A stretch of 59,886 nucleotides of DNA from Colwellia sp. (GTDB taxonomy: Bacteria > Pseudomonadota > Gammaproteobacteria > Enterobacterales > Alteromonadaceae). Every line of letters begins with the position of its first letter. Within the stretch, counting starts at the first letter, position 1. A program made the translations under genes and the position numbers. This document shows, one piece after another, positions 1-8,375 of this stretch. Location of the stretch: NCBI GenBank assembly GCA_022969175.1, contig JALJPB010000021.1:1-59886 (forward strand). The letters run 5' to 3'. The notes beneath the pieces were generated by a model, which had not been told where the DNA came from, made no database searches, and worked only from the letters and a program-made list of their open reading frames with translations.

Positions 1-59
1 AGGGACTATTTCTAATGGTAAATCATCATGATTTTAGTTCCAGACAAGTCATAAGTACA

Positions 60-200
60 TACATCCCTGTAAGTAATGTCGCGGTACCGGTGACTGAATG
101 GCCTCAGGAAGTAGGGTAATGCATAAGTGCATGGATGCAAACAAGTAGAATAACGCAGGAGCAGTTATCGAGGAACAATTACCAAAATGGCAAAGCGCGA
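60..200. repeat. Possible dispersed intergenic repeat
   Basis: This non-coding stretch upstream of ppnP contains an 8-bp palindrome (CGGTACCG, near 92) and three closely spaced TGCA words near 119-138. It is less AT-rich than most gaps in the window. Its texture resembles short dispersed repeats seen between genes in Colwellia and Shewanella chromosomes, but that is an impression and no second copy was seen here. A minus-strand open frame across it shows no recognisable protein. Confidence 0.3.
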
Positions 201-220
201 CAATAACTAAAGAGAAATCT

Positions 221-535
221 ATGTCTGAATTTAACAATGTTACCGTAACTAAAGCTGCTAGTGTTTATTTTGATGGTAAAGTAACCAGTAGAAAAGTCAC
301 TTTCTCCGATGGTTCTGTTAAAACCTTAGGTATTATGATGGTTGGTGAATATGAATTTGCCACGGCCGAAAAAGAGTTGATGGAAATTTTAGCCGGTGAC
401 ATTGATATTTTATTAACCGGAAATAATAGTTGGCAATCGATTAACGCCGGCCAATCTTTTGAAGTGAGTGCCAACTCTACTTTTAAGATTCGTGCTAAAA
501 CATTGGTCGACTATTGTTGTTCATATCTCACCTAA
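221..535 (+). CDS. ppnP: Pyrimidine/purine nucleoside phosphorylase PpnP
   Basis: This 104-residue protein matches the YaiE/PpnP (DUF1255) family over its full length. Members are small cupin-fold enzymes that phosphorolyse several nucleosides to free base and ribose 1-phosphate in nucleotide salvage. Family-like segments include the N-terminal VYFDGKVTSRKV strand pair, the central GIMMVGEYEF and a C-terminal IRAKTLVDYCCSY. A purine-rich AAAGAGAA lies just ahead of the ATG. The gene stands alone; a weak 6-bp stem at 576-596 follows the stop and may help end transcription. Confidence 0.9.
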   Translation: MSEFNNVTVTKAASVYFDGKVTSRKVTFSDGSVKTLGIMMVGEYEFATAEKELMEILAGDIDILLTGNNSWQSINAGQSFEVSANSTFKIRAKTLVDYCCSYLT

Positions 536-641
536 TTATTTTATTGGATGCAAATGATATTGGTAGATGACTTCCAAAGCCTTTACCAATGGCTTTCCTT
601 AGGCAGAAAAAATAGGTGGGCTACCAGCTACCCAGAATCCG

Positions 642-1112
642 TCACAGGTTTGAATTAGATATAAACTTGAGCGAAATAAAAATTCGTCGACCTACTTTAA
701 CATTTACTTTGTCTGTAAACGTTAACATCATTGAAAAACGAATCTTTCCGTCTATTTGAGGGATCCGCAATGCCATAACGTTATCAGTAATTAAAATTTC
801 ACCTTGCTTGCCATCAATGATAATCGGCTCGATAAGGGCATCCGGCAATTCATCAAATTGTGAAGCATACCAGCCCATATCATAAATTAGCTGCATTTGT
901 TCATCACGATATTCACCGGCAATTGAATCGATCACAGGTAATTTTGAATCAATCAATGTTTGAGGATGTTCAAAACAGAATCGATTATTTGGACAACTTT
1001 TTGACCAATCACCATCAAAAAAAAGAGTCGCTGACCTTGCCGATGCCATGAATAATACAAAGAATGTTATAGTGAAAAATTTATTGATTTGGCTTTTATT
1101 TAAATAGCTCAT
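642..1112 (-). CDS. Unknown exported protein
   Basis: I do not recognise this protein. From the ATG at 1112 it has 156 residues. It begins with a typical signal peptide: a lysine-containing start, a hydrophobic stretch FFTITFFVLF, and a likely cleavage after SARSA. The mature part has two nearby cysteines (KSCPNNRFC) and a predicted beta-rich C-terminal half, so it is probably periplasmic or secreted. The frame stays open upstream to 1154, but that extension runs through the terminator of the neighbouring gene, so 1112 is the better start. It lies downstream of the PEP-CTERM protease in the same orientation, separated by that terminator. A functional link is speculative. Confidence 0.6.
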   Translation of the reverse strand: MSYLNKSQINKFFTITFFVLFMASARSATLFFDGDWSKSCPNNRFCFEHPQTLIDSKLPVIDSIAGEYRDEQMQLIYDMGWYASQFDELPDALIEPIIIDGKQGEILITDNVMALRIPQIDGKIRFSMMLTFTDKVNVKVGRRIFISLKFISNSNL

Positions 1113-1138
1113 GTAAATATCCGGTACCCAGAAATAAA

Positions 1139-1168
1139 AAAGTCGAGAACTCAATTAGTCTCGACTTT
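1139..1168 (-). terminator. Intrinsic terminator of the PEP-CTERM protease gene
   Basis: A perfect 10-bp stem (AAAGTCGAGA at 1139-1148, TCTCGACTTT at 1159-1168) with a 10-nt loop. It lies 22 bases past the protease stop codon and is followed on the minus strand by a run of T. Confidence 0.85.
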
Positions 1169-1189
1169 ACTCTATCCACTGTTATTACA

Positions 1190-1846
1190 CTAGGCAGCTT
1201 TTCGATTTCTACTAAACCCCATTAAGGTCGTCGCAATAAACATTAATATCAAAATACTAGGCTCGGGAATTCTCGCCTCAGCAACAATCAAGACTGGATT
1301 AATGTCAATCCAAAAGCTCCTACCATCAGTTTGTACTAAAGAACTACTCATAATGGTAGCTACTTCCACTTCAGTTATCTCAGTAAAGCCGTTTAAAAAC
1401 GAATTCATTAAAAAATTACCACTTAAATGACCAAGACCTAGATTATGGCCTAATTCATGTGCAAGTAATTCGCCACCAAAGCCTCCTGCAGCAAAAATAG
1501 ATTCAACTGCAAAATCGTTGCCAGGAAATTCACCACACCCCACAATAAGAGTATTAAAACTTGAACAATAGTCTATGGTATCAACAAAATAAAAATTAAC
1601 GACATTCGCTGACCCTACATGTAAACCAAATAATTGCCCAATTTCAGCATTGGTAGTAATGTCTAATAGACTTGGAAATACAAGCTCAGTCGCAGCACCA
1701 ATACGAATATCAATAATATCATTGCCAAAACTTGACTGAGAAAAAATAGCATCTAAAGCGGCTTCTTGGGTGGTAATTAACGCGGCTTGAGCCTGAGTTA
1801 CTATTAGTAGCGATACCGCTAGCATTAACACTTTAATCAATTTCAT
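1190..1846 (-). CDS. PEP-CTERM zinc metalloprotease (metzincin-like)
   Basis: This 218-residue exported protein has an N-terminal signal peptide ending near AQAA and an extended zinc site HELGHNLGLGH at residues 130-140. The third histidine and the following FLMN (145-148), a possible Met-turn, point to a metzincin-type protease. The C-terminus is a sorting signal: the motif IPEP at 193-196, a hydrophobic helix, then the basic tail SRNRK. In PEP-CTERM systems this tail is cut by exosortase (EpsH) and the protein goes to the envelope or exopolysaccharide matrix. No exosortase or polysaccharide cluster is in the window. Three cysteines (94, 104 and nearby context) may form a disulfide. The substrate is unknown. 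Confidence 0.8.
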   Translation of the reverse strand: MKLIKVLMLAVSLLIVTQAQAALITTQEAALDAIFSQSSFGNDIIDIRIGAATELVFPSLLDITTNAEIGQLFGLHVGSANVVNFYFVDTIDYCSSFNTLIVGCGEFPGNDFAVESIFAAGGFGGELLAHELGHNLGLGHLSGNFLMNSFLNGFTEITEVEVATIMSSSLVQTDGRSFWIDINPVLIVAEARIPEPSILILMFIATTLMGFSRNRKAA

Positions 1847-2160
1847 TTGAGTTCCTTTAAATGGTTAATTAGTATGAAATGTTGTTAGTGTAATTTATCA
1901 AGCATAAAATAGACCTAATCGTTTTATTACCATAAAAACAATATGTTGATGATTTTCATTATCGATATGAATATAAAAGTGTAAAAATACCTGACATTTT
2001 ATAATGCCTGAACTGTAGTCTTCTATTTCCTTTGTTACAACGTTAGAAAACCAAATTTAGCTATTAAAAAAAGCTATTTTCCATCAAACTAAACTAGATT
2101 TTACCGGCAACAGTTAATATTTCACTCAATGAATGTTGATTGTTATTTTAGTTGAATGGC
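1847..2160. other. Intergenic gap, promoter region of the protease gene
   Basis: About 314 bases of very AT-rich sequence between the protease start and the YciI stop. It must hold the protease promoter. I see no convincing terminator, repeat or RNA; the only dyad is a short TAGCT/AGCTA pair near 2059-2078. Confidence 0.5.
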
Positions 2161-2454
2161 CTAAGTTAGCCCTAAAACATTTTCAAATTCTCTAGATGCC
2201 ATCACCGGAACAAACTCGATAATGCTATAACTTGCGACGCCATTTTCAATAAAAGGGTCGGCATCAAGCAGCTTTATTAATTCATCTTGGCTTTGATGTT
2301 TTGAAAGTATTATTCCTCCTGTTCTTGGCACTTTTCTCCCGCCAAACATTAACTTGTTCTGCAAATATTCTTTGCCAATGTAATCCCGGTGTTGCTCAGT
2401 AAGCTTGTCCGTTAGTTTGGTTATATCTGTGAATACCATATTAATTAAAAACAT
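2161..2454 (-). CDS. YciI-family protein
   Basis: This 97-residue protein fits the YCII-related domain: a small ferredoxin-like alpha/beta fold with an HRDYI segment after the first helix, a central GGRKVPRTGGIIL stretch, and a DPFIENGVASYSIIEFVPV ending typical of the family. Biochemical roles differ between members and are mostly unknown; some act on chlorinated or reactive aromatic compounds. It is transcribed divergently from an HxlR-type regulator across a 95-bp gap containing a perfect dyad, so it is probably that regulator's target. Confidence 0.85.
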   Translation of the reverse strand: MFLINMVFTDITKLTDKLTEQHRDYIGKEYLQNKLMFGGRKVPRTGGIILSKHQSQDELIKLLDADPFIENGVASYSIIEFVPVMASREFENVLGLT

Positions 2455-2499
2455 ATTTGCCTCGTTAGTTACTTTTTGCCAGTATTAAGTTAAAATGTC

Positions 2500-2516
2500 G
2501 CTACTTATTTAGTAGC
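2500..2516. promoter_or_regulatory. Candidate HxlR operator dyad
   Basis: A perfect inverted repeat, GCTACT at 2500-2505 and AGTAGC at 2511-2516 with a 5-bp AT spacer, sits midway between the divergent yciI-like and hxlR-like starts. Its CTACT-N5-AGTAG core resembles the published TACT-type dyad bound by the HxlR-family regulator YodB. Binding is inferred. Confidence 0.55.
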
Positions 2517-2549
2517 ATACCGCTATCAATTTAGAAGCGCAAGATAAAA

Positions 2550-2888
2550 ATGAATTCCCCATTACCAAATAAAGAAGTGAGAGGCTCAAGTTCTGGCATC
2601 GCCATAATGGCGTTGTTTGATTTATTAGGCCGAAAATGGAACATGAAAATAATGTGGGAGCTACGTACATCGGCTCTTAGTTTTAGGGCAATACAAAAAC
2701 AATGTGATGATATGTCACCGTCCGTATTAAACAGTCGATTAAAACAATTATCAACAGCAAAATTATTATTATCTACTGATGATGGTTATCGATTAACACC
2801 CTCAGGTAAATCATTAATGGCGACACTTGATCCTTTAAGAATTTGGGCAAAAGAATGGCAACAGGAATTTAACGATGAAACTCAATAA
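2550..2888 (+). CDS. HxlR-family winged-helix regulator
   Basis: This 112-residue protein is a single HxlR-type DNA-binding domain. Characteristic segments are LLGRKWNMKIMWEL near residues 25-39, RFRAIQ-like LSFRAIQKQCDDMSPSVLNSRLKQL (recognition helix and following helix), and the wing LLLSTDDGYRLTPSGKSL. HxlR proteins act as dimers and often sense thiol-reactive electrophiles through an N-terminal cysteine. Here the only cysteine is in QKQCDD, not at the usual extreme N-terminus, so classic redox sensing is not obvious. It faces the YciI-family gene and overlaps the next gene by 14 bases. Confidence 0.88.
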   Translation: MNSPLPNKEVRGSSSGIAIMALFDLLGRKWNMKIMWELRTSALSFRAIQKQCDDMSPSVLNSRLKQLSTAKLLLSTDDGYRLTPSGKSLMATLDPLRIWAKEWQQEFNDETQ

Positions 2889-3279
2889 AACCACAAAAAA
2901 AATCGATGATAATATCTGCAAAGCACTTACCATCGTTTGTGAAGATGCTAAGGATAACATTGACGGCTTTACTTGGTTAACACACAGAGCTAATTACACT
3001 AATTTTCCTGCTAGTTTAATTGTGACTTGTATTTTTGATATTGATGACGAAATAAAGGCATTGATAGACAGCAAACAAGATCAACAATTTATTAACAGCA
3101 TCCAAAAACAGTTATTAAAAGTAGGTGTCGTTGTTAAAACTATTCGTCAAAATGTTCACTTTGATAGTGAAGAGTCGTGTTTAAGAGAACATCAAGGAAA
3201 GTGGGAAAACAGGCTAAAACTTGTTGTAACTAAACAAAAACCTCACGCAAGAAGCAGTAAATTTCCTTCTCGAAGATAA
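2875..3279 (+). CDS. Conserved hypothetical cytosolic protein
   Basis: This 134-residue soluble protein begins at an ATG inside the end of the hxlR-like gene, with AGGAA eight bases ahead, which suggests translational coupling. The core (VCEDAKDNIDGFTWLTH, then a FPASLIVTCIFDIDDEI strand) resembles short Vibrio and Shewanella proteins often labelled Fis-family regulators. I see no helix-turn-helix that would justify that name. The C-terminus is basic (KQKPHARSSKFPSRR), consistent with nucleic-acid contact but not proof of it. Function unknown. Confidence 0.7.
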   Translation: MKLNKTTKKIDDNICKALTIVCEDAKDNIDGFTWLTHRANYTNFPASLIVTCIFDIDDEIKALIDSKQDQQFINSIQKQLLKVGVVVKTIRQNVHFDSEESCLREHQGKWENRLKLVVTKQKPHARSSKFPSRR

Positions 3280-3285
3280 GTGATT

Positions 3286-3321
3286 TAGCTATTCCCGATT
3301 TTTAACCATCGGGGATAGCTA
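3286..3321. terminator. Bidirectional terminator
   Basis: A 14-bp stem (3286-3299 with 3308-3321) with one G-U pair and an 8-nt loop, between the convergent ends of the 2875 gene and proA. The flanks are AT-rich on both sides. Confidence 0.8.
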
Positions 3322-3342
3322 TATTATTTAACTTATGACAGG

Positions 3343-4608
3343 TTAACTTCTAACTTGTCCATCTCCCAAGACAATAAATTTTTCAGTTGTTAGAGCTGAT
3401 AATCCCATAGGCCCGTACGCATGAAGTTTACTGGTTGATATACCAATCTCTGAACCTAGCCCTAATTGCCCACCATCAGAAAAGCGCGATGAAGCATTAA
3501 CCATCACAACCGATGAGTTAATTTGACGAATAAAATTTTGCGTACGACTGGTATCTTGGCTAACAATGACTTCGGTATGGTCAGAAGTATATTCATTAAT
3601 ATGATCGATAGCCTGTTGATAACTATCAACCACCTTAATTGCAATTTCTTGAGCAAGATATTCCGCATGATAATCGTCATCTGTTGCCAGCTGAGCTTGG
3701 TCAAAGTGAGTTAAACTTTGTCGACAGGCATGTACTTGAACATTAAAACTAGATAACGCTTTAGCCGCTAATGGTAAAAATCCTCCAGCAATGTCTTGAT
3801 GAACCAATAAGGTTTCAAAGGCATTACAGGCGCTAGGTTTTTGAGTTTTTCCGTTAACTAAGATCGCTACTGCTTTTTCAAGATCGGCAAATTTATCGAT
3901 ATATAAATGACATACACCTTTAAAGTGCTGAATAACGGGGATTTGGCTATTTTCAGTCACATAACGAATAAGGCCTTCACCACCACGAGGAATCACTAAA
4001 TCAATGGTATTTCGAAGCTTTAATAACTGTTCAATAACGTCCCGACTAGTGTCAGGTATAACCGCGACAATATTTTCATCAATATTATTTTCTTTTAATA
4101 CCCGATGTATACAGGTGGCTAAGGCTAAATTACTATGAATCGCCTCTGAGCCACCTCGTAAAATAACCGCATTACCTGATTTAATACAAAGTGCTGCAGC
4201 TTCTGCCGTGACATTGGGTCGTGCTTCATAAATCATCGCAATGACACCCAATGGAATGCGCATTTTTCCGACTTGTAAGCCATTAGGGCGTAATATTAGA
4301 TTATTCACATCGCCAACGGGATCTTTCAGAGTTGCTATTTCTCTAATCGCATCACTAATATCACTAATACGTTGTTTTGTTAGTAGTAATCTATCTAACA
4401 TTGCATCAGACAAGCCTTTAGCTTTACCTGCAGCGATGTCTTTTGCATTTTCTGTCAGAACTTGCTCACTATTACTCTCAATTGCTGCTGCCATTGAATT
4501 TAATAAGGTGTTTTTCTGAACTGTGGTTAATTGCGCAATAACTCGACTGGCGATTTTTACTTGTTGCGCTTTATTAGCCATATTAAATTTATTTGTATTT
4601 TCCATCAT
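3343..4608 (-). CDS. proA: Gamma-glutamyl phosphate reductase
   Basis: This enzyme reduces L-glutamyl 5-phosphate with NADPH to glutamate 5-semialdehyde, the second step of proline synthesis in the cytosol. The 421-residue length is normal. It has the aldehyde dehydrogenase-like fold, with IYEARPNVTAEAAALCIKSGN in the nucleotide-binding part and the catalytic cysteine in KPSACNAFETLL. The C-terminal GLGSEIGISTSKLHAYGPMGL is a family hallmark. Its ATG overlaps the proB stop as ATGA (4605-4608), so the two are translated as a coupled pair. A second ATG immediately follows the first. Confidence 0.97.
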   Translation of the reverse strand: MMENTNKFNMANKAQQVKIASRVIAQLTTVQKNTLLNSMAAAIESNSEQVLTENAKDIAAGKAKGLSDAMLDRLLLTKQRISDISDAIREIATLKDPVGDVNNLILRPNGLQVGKMRIPLGVIAMIYEARPNVTAEAAALCIKSGNAVILRGGSEAIHSNLALATCIHRVLKENNIDENIVAVIPDTSRDVIEQLLKLRNTIDLVIPRGGEGLIRYVTENSQIPVIQHFKGVCHLYIDKFADLEKAVAILVNGKTQKPSACNAFETLLVHQDIAGGFLPLAAKALSSFNVQVHACRQSLTHFDQAQLATDDDYHAEYLAQEIAIKVVDSYQQAIDHINEYTSDHTEVIVSQDTSRTQNFIRQINSSVVMVNASSRFSDGGQLGLGSEIGISTSKLHAYGPMGLSALTTEKFIVLGDGQVRS

Positions 4609-5729
4609 GCCCTACTTGTTTTGCTATGGCTATTAAGAACCACCATGTCGTCACGGTGAATGATGACTTTACTTGGACAAAAGCCTAATACGCTTTCAAT
4701 TTTATCGCTGTTTAAGCCTATAATTTTATTTAAATCTCGGTCGCTATACTGACAAATTCCTTTGGCAACAGCTAAGCCTGTTTCGCTATCAATAATATCT
4801 ACTGATGCGCCTGCAGAAAAGTTACCAACAACACGGTTAATACCAGAAGGCAATAACGAAGCGCCTTTACTAATTACCGCGTTAACAGCGCCTTTGTCTA
4901 ACAATACTTGCCCACAACTTTTTAGGGTGTGTTTTAGCCAATGCTTTTTAGCCTTGGTTGCTGCTTGGCTTGCAATAAAACGTGTTCCTGGATTTTCGCC
5001 TTTTAACAGTAAATCAAAAACATCACTTCGATGACCATTAATTATGTAGGTATCAATACCGTTTTCTATCGCTTTTTCAGCCGCTTGTATTTTAGTTTTC
5101 ATACCACCAGTGGCAATAACGTTAGTGGTGCAGCCTGCCATAGCATAAATATCATCAGTTATCTCTGAAATCTCAGGCAACAAAATTGCGTCAGGATTGC
5201 TTCGTGGGTCTTTATCGAATAGCCCATCAATATCACTGAGTATGATTAAACAATCAGCTTCACAAACTAATGCAACTAACGCAGCAAGATTATCATTATC
5301 ACCGACTTTAAGCTCATCAGTAGCCACCGTATCATTTTCATTAACAATAGGCAGCACATGATTTTCTAGCAAGATTCTTAAGGTGTTTTTGATATTAATA
5401 TATCGTTGACGATCCCTTAAATCACCGTGAGTAATCAATAACTGGCTACAAGGCGCATCAAAAAAACGCTGCCAATTCGCCATCATTTTCATTTGACCAA
5501 CACTGGCCATTGCTTGTTTAGTAACAATAGAGGGATTAGATGAACCGTGGTGAATTAGTTGGCGACCAGCAGCAACACTACCAGAAGAAACTAAAATAAC
5601 TTCTTTACCAGCTTGATGACATTCTGTGATAAACCGAGCAATTGCTAGTAAATATTTACCACTACAACCTTTGCCTTCTGGTGCGACTAAGGCACTACCG
5701 ACCTTAATAACCACACGATTAAAATTCAT
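4605..5729 (-). CDS. proB: Glutamate 5-kinase
   Basis: This enzyme phosphorylates L-glutamate with ATP, the committed and normally proline-inhibited step of proline synthesis. The 374 residues hold an amino-acid-kinase domain (VIKVGSALVAPEG at the start, VSSGSVAAGR, VNENDTVA, GDNDNLAALVA, GGMKTKIQAAEKA) followed by a C-terminal PUA domain from about residue 275. The stretch RVVGNFSAGASVDIID belongs to PUA. It is the first gene of proB-proA. A structured region lies 40-75 bases upstream of its start. Confidence 0.97.
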   Translation of the reverse strand: MNFNRVVIKVGSALVAPEGKGCSGKYLLAIARFITECHQAGKEVILVSSGSVAAGRQLIHHGSSNPSIVTKQAMASVGQMKMMANWQRFFDAPCSQLLITHGDLRDRQRYINIKNTLRILLENHVLPIVNENDTVATDELKVGDNDNLAALVALVCEADCLIILSDIDGLFDKDPRSNPDAILLPEISEITDDIYAMAGCTTNVIATGGMKTKIQAAEKAIENGIDTYIINGHRSDVFDLLLKGENPGTRFIASQAATKAKKHWLKHTLKSCGQVLLDKGAVNAVISKGASLLPSGINRVVGNFSAGASVDIIDSETGLAVAKGICQYSDRDLNKIIGLNSDKIESVLGFCPSKVIIHRDDMVVLNSHSKTSRA

Positions 5730-6204
5730 TTTTCCCCCAAAAGCCTAAAGTACTTTTGTATTGATTAATACCTTACCTAAGAATGCCCTGAAATCAGGGG
5801 TATTTGCAACCAAGATTTTCATATTGCATAGACTAGAATGTTATTTTTAATGCTTTTATTCGATAAAGCTCAATAACTGCATATTTATCACCATAAAAGA
5901 TTGCATAAAACCAAGAATAACCTAACTTATACTTTTCATTGTTGGCTTTTTATCCAAAATGATAATACCTCCAGAACACCATATGAACACTCACTTCTGT
6001 TATGGTTTAATAACATATTCTCTAAAAGCGATTATTAAAAACAACTCTTTTAGTCAAAAATCGTCACTTTCGGATGGTTTTCATGACTTTGATGCCAAAA
6101 ACATCCTACATTAAATAGGTAATTAAAATTAATTACTGAAAGATAAAGTAAATAGCTTTAATATTAACAGTTGAGCCAGTTTGATTACTATTTTTGAGCA
6201 AGAA
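5730..6204. other. Divergent promoter gap between proB and the acyltransferase
   Basis: About 475 bases without a supported gene. It should carry the promoters of proB (minus) and of the acyltransferase gene (plus). Near proB there is a nested dyad: AATACC at 5767-5772 with GGTATT at 5799-5804, enclosing CCCTG at 5786-5790 with CAGGG at 5795-5799. The rest is AT-rich with no convincing RNA or repeat. Confidence 0.5.
5767..5804 (-). promoter_or_regulatory. Hairpin in the proB upstream region
   Basis: Two nested complementary segments (5767-5772/5799-5804 and 5786-5790/5795-5799, sharing one base) could form a stem in a proB leader about 40-75 bases before the start. It matches no riboswitch I know and lacks a following T run on the minus strand. 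Confidence 0.3.
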
Positions 6205-7101
6205 ATGTTTAGCTTTTTACCTGCGACAATTATCGGAAAAATTTCTTTTATACTATATATAGTCAATACTATTATTTGGCTTATTCCTATTGTGATATTT
6301 TCATTACTAAAGGCATTAAGTCCATTTCGGCTATGGCGTAAAGTTTTTAGTATGCTTTTAGATCAAATGGCCAGTAATTGGGTTGCCGTTAATACACAAT
6401 TACAAAAGGCATTCACGAAAACTGAAATTAGTGTCACCGGTTTAGATCAATTAAGTATGAAAGAATGGTACATAGTTATTAGTAACCACCAAACTTGGGT
6501 TGATATTCTAGTTTTACAGCGGGTATTACATAATAAAATACCTTTTTTAAAATTTTTCCTTAAAAAAGAATTAATCTATGTTCCTTTACTCGGGCTTGCT
6601 TGGTGGGCGTTAGACTTTCCTTTCATGAAACGATACAGCCAGGCATTTTTGAAAAAAAATCCACATTTAAAAGGCGAAGATTTAAAGACTACCCGTAAAG
6701 CTTGTGCAAAATTTAAATACAAACCAGTGAGTGTGATGAACTTTATTGAAGGATCACGTTTTACTGATGAAAAGCATCAGCAACAACAATCTCCTTATCC
6801 TCGTTTATTAAAACCTAAAGCAGGTGGTATTGCCTTTGTACTTGATGCTATGGGCGAGCATTTAAATAAAATAGTTAATGTCACTATTTATTATCCTGAG
6901 GGAATACCCAGTTTTAACGATTTCATTTCGGGAAAAGTAAATAAAGTCGACGTAATTATTGAAACCATGGCTATTGATAAAAAACTCAAGGGCGATTACT
7001 TTAATGACAGGGCAACAAAAATTCACTTTCAGAAGTGGGTAAATCAACTCTGGCAAGATAAACAAGAAACACTTATTGAACTAAAAGAAAAACATAACTG
7101 A
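6205..7101 (+). CDS. yihG: YihG-like inner-membrane lysophospholipid acyltransferase
   Basis: This protein resembles E. coli YihG, a PlsC-type acyltransferase that acylates the sn-2 position of lysophosphatidic acid. The catalytic NHQTWVD (HX4D) motif and the acceptor-binding EGSRFT motif are present. The segment LGLAWWALDFPFMKRYS is nearly diagnostic of this subfamily. Two hydrophobic N-terminal segments anchor it in the inner membrane. The frame is open from a TTG at 6181, but the ATG at 6205 gives 298 residues, aligns better with the known start, and puts the first residues directly before the membrane helix. A channel gene follows 22 bases downstream. Confidence 0.88.
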   Translation: MFSFLPATIIGKISFILYIVNTIIWLIPIVIFSLLKALSPFRLWRKVFSMLLDQMASNWVAVNTQLQKAFTKTEISVTGLDQLSMKEWYIVISNHQTWVDILVLQRVLHNKIPFLKFFLKKELIYVPLLGLAWWALDFPFMKRYSQAFLKKNPHLKGEDLKTTRKACAKFKYKPVSVMNFIEGSRFTDEKHQQQQSPYPRLLKPKAGGIAFVLDAMGEHLNKIVNVTIYYPEGIPSFNDFISGKVNKVDVIIETMAIDKKLKGDYFNDRATKIHFQKWVNQLWQDKQETLIELKEKHN

Positions 7102-7123
7102 TCGACAAATAACAAGGATTTTG

Positions 7124-8371
7124 ATGAACGAACTACTTTCAACTTGGTTAACACAACAGGGAATTGATGCCCAGTACTTACCTGTAACGACTAAATTACT
7201 AGGTACATTTATCATACTATTAATTGCTGCTTTGAGTTACTACCTTGCCAAATACCAAGTATTAAAAATTGTAAAAAAGGTGATCATTCGCACTAAAAAC
7301 ACTTGGGATGACTTGTTACTTGAGCACAAAGTATTTACTAACTTAGTTTTATTAATACCATTTATTGTCATTCTTTTTTTAACGCCTATTACTCTTCCTC
7401 CTGAAGAACCTTTAGCTTATCTACTCAGTGTTATTGCCAGAGTAGCTATTTGTTTTCAGGTGGCTAACTCAATCAGTGCTATATTAAATGTCGTTAAAAG
7501 CATTTATCAGCAATCAGCTAAACAGCGCTATATTCCCTTAAATTCTGCCATTCAAGTGATAAAACTTGTGGTTTATTTAGTCGCCACCATTTTGGCATTA
7601 TCTTATATTTTAGATCGGTCACCAATATATTTACTCAGTGGTTTAGGTGCATTAACGGCTGTTTTGTTGTTAGTTTTTCAAGACACTATTAAAGGGCTTG
7701 TTGCTAGTATTCAAATTTCTGCCAATCGCATGGTAGCTCCAGGAGATTGGGTAGAAATACCTCAATACGGCGCTGATGGTGATGTATTAGAAATAGGTTT
7801 AAATACGGTGAAAATTCAAAATTTTGACAAAACCGTTACTACCGTACCCACTTATGCACTAATCAGTGGGTCATTTAAGAACTGGCGAGATATGTTTAGC
7901 TCAGGTGGTAGACGCATTAAACGTACTATTACTGTCGATATTGCGAGTATTGAATTTTATAATCAAGATCAAATTGACCACTTGAGTAAAATCAGTTTGA
8001 TACATGATTATCTTAAAGCAAAGCAACAAGAAATTTCAGCAAACAATAAAGTAACCAATTCAGTTAGTAATGATGAACTTAATACTCGCCAACTGACTAA
8101 CATTGGTACTTTTCGAGCATATATTGAAGCCTATTTAAAGCAGCACGATAAAGTTCATCACCAATTAACGTGCATGGTAAGACAATTAGCGGCAACAGAT
8201 ACCGGCTTACCGTTAGAGCTCTACTTTTTTAGTAATGACCAAAATTGGGTTAATTATGAAGTGATACAAGCTGACATATTCGATCATTTATTTGCTATGG
8301 CCCCTCATTTTGGCATAAGAATATTTCAACACCCTACAGGTTATGATTGGCATAAAAATAACCAAGGATAA
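7124..8371 (+). CDS. ybdG: MscS-family mechanosensitive channel, YbdG-like
   Basis: This protein of 415 residues, the same length as E. coli YbdG, is an inner-membrane MscS-family channel giving miniature-conductance activity and osmotic-stress adaptation. Several N-terminal membrane helices are followed by the conserved pore-lining and beta-domain region: LSGLGALTAVLLLVFQDTIKGLVASIQ, then DWVEIPQYGADGDVLEIGLNTVKIQNFD. I place the start at the ATG at 7124 rather than the TTG at 7121, because AAGGA lies five bases before it. It probably shares a transcript with the acyltransferase upstream and the small membrane protein downstream. Confidence 0.9.
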   Translation: MNELLSTWLTQQGIDAQYLPVTTKLLGTFIILLIAALSYYLAKYQVLKIVKKVIIRTKNTWDDLLLEHKVFTNLVLLIPFIVILFLTPITLPPEEPLAYLLSVIARVAICFQVANSISAILNVVKSIYQQSAKQRYIPLNSAIQVIKLVVYLVATILALSYILDRSPIYLLSGLGALTAVLLLVFQDTIKGLVASIQISANRMVAPGDWVEIPQYGADGDVLEIGLNTVKIQNFDKTVTTVPTYALISGSFKNWRDMFSSGGRRIKRTITVDIASIEFYNQDQIDHLSKISLIHDYLKAKQQEISANNKVTNSVSNDELNTRQLTNIGTFRAYIEAYLKQHDKVHHQLTCMVRQLAATDTGLPLELYFFSNDQNWVNYEVIQADIFDHLFAMAPHFGIRIFQHPTGYDWHKNNQG

Positions 8372-8375
8372 AACG

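Noticed and set aside
49-237. 62-residue minus-strand open frame upstream of ppnP
   Set aside because: It lies over the repeat-like DNA and overlaps the ppnP start; no ribosome site or family.
2875-3279. Possible Fis-family DNA-binding regulator
   Set aside because: The name is used for similar proteins, but no C-terminal Fis helix-turn-helix is visible, so it was left as hypothetical.
6960-7070. Possible frameshift near the end of the acyltransferase gene, suggested by a minus-strand frame
   Set aside because: The plus-strand frame reads through to a stop with family-like sequence; no frameshift is needed.
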